A stretch of DNA of 64,000 nucleotides from Achromobacter sp. MYb9 (lineage in GTDB: Bacteria; Pseudomonadota; Gammaproteobacteria; Burkholderiales; Burkholderiaceae_B). The DNA lies in the NCBI RefSeq assembly GCF_002975275.1, contig NZ_PCOQ01000017.1, forward strand, positions 62,001 through 126,000. The letters run 5' to 3'. Both the position numbers and the translations under genes were made by a program. The notes beneath the pieces were generated by a model that ran no database searches, was not told the DNA's origin, and worked only from the letters and a program-made list of their open reading frames with translations. Positions 60,813-64,000 of this stretch are shown here, piece by piece. Within the stretch, counting starts at the first letter, position 1; every line of letters begins with the position of its first letter.

Positions 60813-63476
60813 ATGGACACCTCGATCGACCCGATCGACGCCGACCCGCAGGAAACCCAGGAATGGCTTGAAGCCATGCAGGCCGTGCTGGCCCACGAAG
60901 GCCTGCCGCGCACGCACTATCTGCTGGACCAACTGATCAACCAGGACCGCGCGGCCAACGGCCGTTATGCGGCGCCGGGCGCAACGCCCTACGTGAACAC
61001 CCTCTCGCCCGGGGCACAGGCGCGGTTTCCGGGCGACGTCGGCATCGAGCTGCGGCTGGATGCCTACTTGCGCTGGAACGCCATGGCCATGGTGCTGCGG
61101 GCGGGCAAGACCTCGGGCGTGGGCGGTCACATCGCCACCTATGCGTCGGCGACCACGCTGTACGAAACGGGCTACCGACATTTTTTCCGCGCGGCCACGC
61201 CGGAGTTCCTGGGCGACATGCTGTATATCCAGGGGCATTCGGCGCCCGGCATCTATGCGCGCGCCTATCTGGAAGGCCGCATTTCGGAAGCCGAGCTCGA
61301 CCGCTTCCGGCGCGAGATCGGCGGAGGCGGACTCGCCTCGTATCCGCACCCGCGCACCATGCCGTCCTTCTGGCAATTCCCCACGGTGTCGATGGGCCTG
61401 GGGCCCTTGATGGCGGCTTATCAGGCGCGCTACATGCGGTACCTGGAAGACCGCGAGCTGATCCCCGAGCAAGGCCGCAAAGTGTGGGGATTCCTGGGCG
61501 ACGGCGAACAGGATCAGCCTGAAACGCTGGCCGCCGTGGCGATGGCCGGACGTGAAAAGCTGGATAACCTGATCTTCGTGGTCAATTGCAACCTGCAGCG
61601 GCTGGACGGACCGGTGCGGGGCAACGCCAAGATCATCCAGGAACTCGAAAGTGTTTACCGGGGCGCTGGCTGGAACGTCGTCAAGGTGATCTGGGGTGCC
61701 GGCTGGGATGCGCTGCTGGCAGCGGACCACGACGGCCGCCTGCGCCGCCGCATGATGCAGTGCCTGGATGGCGAATACCAGGTGTTCAAGGCACGCGGGG
61801 GCGCCTACGTGCGCGAACATTTCTTTGGCACGGATCCCGTGTTGCGGGAACGCGTGGCGCACCTGACGGACGACGAGATCGGCGCGCTGAATCGTGGCGG
61901 GCATGATGTCGCCAAGGTCTATGCTGCCTACGCCGCGGCGCTGGCGCATCGCGGCCAGCCTACCGTCATCCTGGCCAAGACCGTCAAGGGCTATGGGATG
62001 GGCGCCGCGGGCGAGGCGGCCAACACCAACCACCAGCAGAAGAAGATGGCGGACCCGGCGGTGCGCGCGTTCCGCGACCGCTTCGCCATCCCCGTGCCCG
62101 ACGACCAGTTGGAGCAGATTCCCTACATCAAGCCCGCGCCGGGCAGCGCCGAGCAGGCCTATTTCGATGCCGCCATCACGCGAGCCGGCGGCCATCTGCC
62201 GCGACGCGCCGCCGGCCCTGGGCCGCTGGCCACGCCATCGCTCGACGCGTTCGCAACGCACCTGAAGGGCAGCGACGGGCGCGAGTTCTCGACCACGATG
62301 GCGTTCGTGCGCGTGCTGGCGCAATTGCTGAAGGACCCGGAAATCGGCCAGCGCATCGTGCCGATCGTGCCCGACGAGTCCCGCACGTTCGGCATGGACG
62401 GCATGTTTCGGCAGGTGGGCATCTATTCCCATGTGGGGCAGCTCTACACGCCGCAGGACGCCGACCAGCTTAGCGTCTACCGCGAAGACCGCCAGGGCCA
62501 GATCCTGCAGGAAGGCATCAACGAGTCAGGCGCGATGTCGTCGTGGATCGCGGCGGCCACCTCCCACAGCACGCACGGCGTGGCCACCATCCCGTTCTAT
62601 ATCTTCTATTCGATGTTCGGTTTCCAGCGCGTGGGCGACCTGGCGTGGGCGGCGGGCGATATCCGCGCACGCGGTTTCCTGCTGGGCGCGACCTCGGGGC
62701 GCACCACGCTGGAAGGCGAAGGGCTGCAGCACGACGACGGGCACAGCCACGTGCTGGCTTCCGTCATCCCGTCCTGCCGCGCCTACGATCCGGCCTATGC
62801 CTACGAGATCGCGGTGATTGTGCAGGACGGCATGCGCCGCATGTACCAGGACCAGGAAGACGTCTTCTATTACCTGACCCTGATCAACGAAAAGACCGCG
62901 CATCCGGCCATGCCGGCGGGCGCCGAGGCGGGCATTCTGAAAGGCATGTATCGCTTGCGCGAAGGGATGCCGGGCGCGCTGCGCGTGCAATTGCTGGGAA
63001 GCGGCGCGATCCTGCGCGAAACGCTGGCCGCGGCCGACCTGCTGCAACAGGATTTCGGCGTGGCGGCCGACGTCTGGAGCGTGACGAGCTATTCGGAATT
63101 GGGCCGCGATGGCCAGGAGGCCGAGCGCTGGAACCGCCTGCATCCACTGGCTGACGCGCGCCGCGGCTATGCCGAGACCGCGTTGGCCGGCAGCATCGGC
63201 CCGGCGGTGGCGGCCACCGACTATATGAAGATGGTGCCCGAACAGATTCGCCCGTTCATGGCGGGCCGCCGCTATGTGACGCTGGGGACGGACGGGTTCG
63301 GAAGGTCGGATACGCGGCAGGCGCTGCGCTCGTTCTTCGAAGTGGACCGCCACCATATCGTCGTGGCGGCCCTGAAGGCGCTGGCCGACGACGGCCTGGT
63401 TGAACGCGTGAAGACGGCCGAGGCCATCGCCCGCTACGGCATCGACGCTGAAGCCGTCTGGGCCGCGTTGCCATAG
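60813..63476 (+). CDS. aceE: Pyruvate dehydrogenase E1 component, homodimeric type (orphan copy)
   Basis: An 887-residue thiamine-diphosphate enzyme that decarboxylates pyruvate and acetylates the E2 lipoyl group. GDGEQDQPETLAAVA ... NCNLQRLDGPV is the ThDP-Mg motif (GDG-N). The three-domain architecture and length match the AceE type. AAGGAGG precedes the ATG at 60813. No E2 (aceF) or E3 (lpd) gene follows, only a convergent exporter gene, so it must use subunits from elsewhere or act on another 2-oxoacid. An alternative is a 2-oxobutyrate-preferring relative such as MdeB; sequence alone cannot decide. Confidence 0.9.
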   Translation: MDTSIDPIDADPQETQEWLEAMQAVLAHEGLPRTHYLLDQLINQDRAANGRYAAPGATPYVNTLSPGAQARFPGDVGIELRLDAYLRWNAMAMVLRAGKTSGVGGHIATYASATTLYETGYRHFFRAATPEFLGDMLYIQGHSAPGIYARAYLEGRISEAELDRFRREIGGGGLASYPHPRTMPSFWQFPTVSMGLGPLMAAYQARYMRYLEDRELIPEQGRKVWGFLGDGEQDQPETLAAVAMAGREKLDNLIFVVNCNLQRLDGPVRGNAKIIQELESVYRGAGWNVVKVIWGAGWDALLAADHDGRLRRRMMQCLDGEYQVFKARGGAYVREHFFGTDPVLRERVAHLTDDEIGALNRGGHDVAKVYAAYAAALAHRGQPTVILAKTVKGYGMGAAGEAANTNHQQKKMADPAVRAFRDRFAIPVPDDQLEQIPYIKPAPGSAEQAYFDAAITRAGGHLPRRAAGPGPLATPSLDAFATHLKGSDGREFSTTMAFVRVLAQLLKDPEIGQRIVPIVPDESRTFGMDGMFRQVGIYSHVGQLYTPQDADQLSVYREDRQGQILQEGINESGAMSSWIAAATSHSTHGVATIPFYIFYSMFGFQRVGDLAWAAGDIRARGFLLGATSGRTTLEGEGLQHDDGHSHVLASVIPSCRAYDPAYAYEIAVIVQDGMRRMYQDQEDVFYYLTLINEKTAHPAMPAGAEAGILKGMYRLREGMPGALRVQLLGSGAILRETLAAADLLQQDFGVAADVWSVTSYSELGRDGQEAERWNRLHPLADARRGYAETALAGSIGPAVAATDYMKMVPEQIRPFMAGRRYVTLGTDGFGRSDTRQALRSFFEVDRHHIVVAALKALADDGLVERVKTAEAIARYGIDAEAVWAALP

Positions 63477-63498
63477 GGCGCGCGTGGCGTGCCGGGCG

Positions 63499-64000
63499 TT
63501 AGACGCGGCGCGCCAGCATGGCCCAGACGCCGGCCACGGACAGCATGGCGCCGCCGCCCAGGTTGAAGCCGCGCTGGGCGCGGGGCGATGCCAGCAGGCG
63601 GCGGGCGGACCCCGCGAACACCGCGTACGCGGCGGCGTTGATGCCGGCGCAGGCGACGAACGTGGCCGAGAGCATCCACAGCTGGCGGGTCACGTCGCCC
63701 GCCGGGTCGATGAACTGCGGCAGGAAGGCGACGAAGAAGATCATGCCCTTGGGGTTCAGCGCCGTCACCAGATACGTGTTGGCGAACAACTTCCAGCGCG
63801 AGCCCGCCGCCGTGGCCTCGGGCAGCGTGGCGGGCGCCACGCCGGCACGCAGGAGCTTGAAGCCCAGGTACAGCAGATACAGGCCGCCCACGGTCTTGAC
63901 CACCGTGAACCAGAACGCCGACGCCGCCAGCAACGCGCCCAGGCCCACCAGGGACAGCACCAGCGCGGTGGAATCGCCCAGCGCCACGGCCAGCACCAGC
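63499..64000 (-). CDS. LysE/RhtB-family exporter (N-terminus beyond the window)
   Basis: The frame is open through base 64000, so the start of this approximately 210-residue inner-membrane protein is cut off. The visible part has FTVVKTVGGLYLLYLGFKLLRAG, a typical LysE helix-loop, and NTYLVTALNPKGMIFFVAFLPQFID, the family signature before the next helix. Such proteins export amino acids or homoserine lactones. It converges on aceE with 22 bases between the stops. Confidence 0.85.
   Translation of the reverse strand, partial: LVLAVALGDSTALVLSLVGLGALLAASAFWFTVVKTVGGLYLLYLGFKLLRAGVAPATLPEATAAGSRWKLFANTYLVTALNPKGMIFFVAFLPQFIDPAGDVTRQLWMLSATFVACAGINAAAYAVFAGSARRLLASPRAQRGFNLGGGAMLSVAGVWAMLARRV

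Noticed and set aside
61586..61906. Extra small genes inside aceE and other large genes
   Set aside because: They are frame-shifted shadows of the coding strand without ribosome-binding sites or family features.
1..64000. CRISPR arrays, tRNA or rRNA genes, insertion sequences, integrases or phage genes
   Set aside because: No repeat-spacer pattern, no RNA-gene signature and no transposase or integrase product was found on either strand.

Overview
The window is a stretch of bacterial chromosome with high GC content and densely packed genes. Its gene content fits the Alcaligenaceae (Burkholderiales), most likely Achromobacter or a close relative such as Bordetella. The signs are a pgaABCD exopolysaccharide operon, copper nitrite reductase with NirV, a one-subunit quinol NO reductase, many LysR regulators, and codon use that opens long antisense shadow frames almost everywhere. 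The genus is an inference. I see no rRNA, tRNA, CRISPR array, prophage or insertion sequence.

Layout. 1-5.8 kb: the end of a PrpA-type phosphatase, penicillin-binding protein 1A (mrcA), and an AraC regulator divergent from a fosmidomycin-resistance-type efflux pump (fsr). 5.8-13.9 kb: pgaABCD for poly-N-acetylglucosamine, divergent across a 520-bp gap from a membrane diguanylate cyclase, the expected c-di-GMP partner. 13.9-19.1 kb: an S9 peptidase, a small lipoprotein, a thioesterase, DNA polymerase IV, a YqeY protein and an uncharacterised periplasmic protein. 19.1-34.7 kb: an almost complete aryl-polyene (APE) biosynthesis cluster. Seventeen tightly coupled genes run on the minus strand in the order CLF, acyltransferase, two ACPs, membrane protein, AMP-ligase/dehydratase fusion, glycosyltransferase, acyltransferase, thioesterase, LolA, MMPL exporter, FAD enzyme, lipoprotein, KS, DH, KR, KS. 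A divergent phosphopantetheinyl transferase activates the carrier proteins.

34.7-36.5 kb: flavohaemoglobin hmpA behind a textbook NsrR operator, followed by nsrR. 36.5-53.1 kb: ordinary metabolism and regulation. This includes a D-amino-acid dehydrogenase behind a 12-T tract and REP-like repeats, proline dehydrogenase, several LysR, AraC and HxlR regulators with cognate transporters, a GST/flavoprotein pair, and an acyl-CoA ligase/acyl-CoA dehydrogenase operon. 53.2-64 kb: a Crp/Fnr regulator, a MarR-racemase pair, then a denitrification block: norB with a NorR/IHF/sigma-54 promoter, nirV, an NnrR-like Crp/Fnr regulator with a four-cysteine tail, and nirK. An orphan aceE (pyruvate dehydrogenase E1) follows behind a repeated TTGCAATTG palindrome array. 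The window ends inside a LysE-type exporter.

How the parts work together. The nitric-oxide genes form three separately controlled modules within about 26 kb: NsrR to hmpA, NorR/sigma-54 to norB, and an NnrR-like protein to nirK. Together they make, reduce and detoxify NO. The APE and PNAG loci both build cell-surface material. The best leads are the noncanonical architecture of the APE cluster, the regulatory DNA upstream of norB, nirK and aceE, and the cysteine tail on the nirK-linked regulator.
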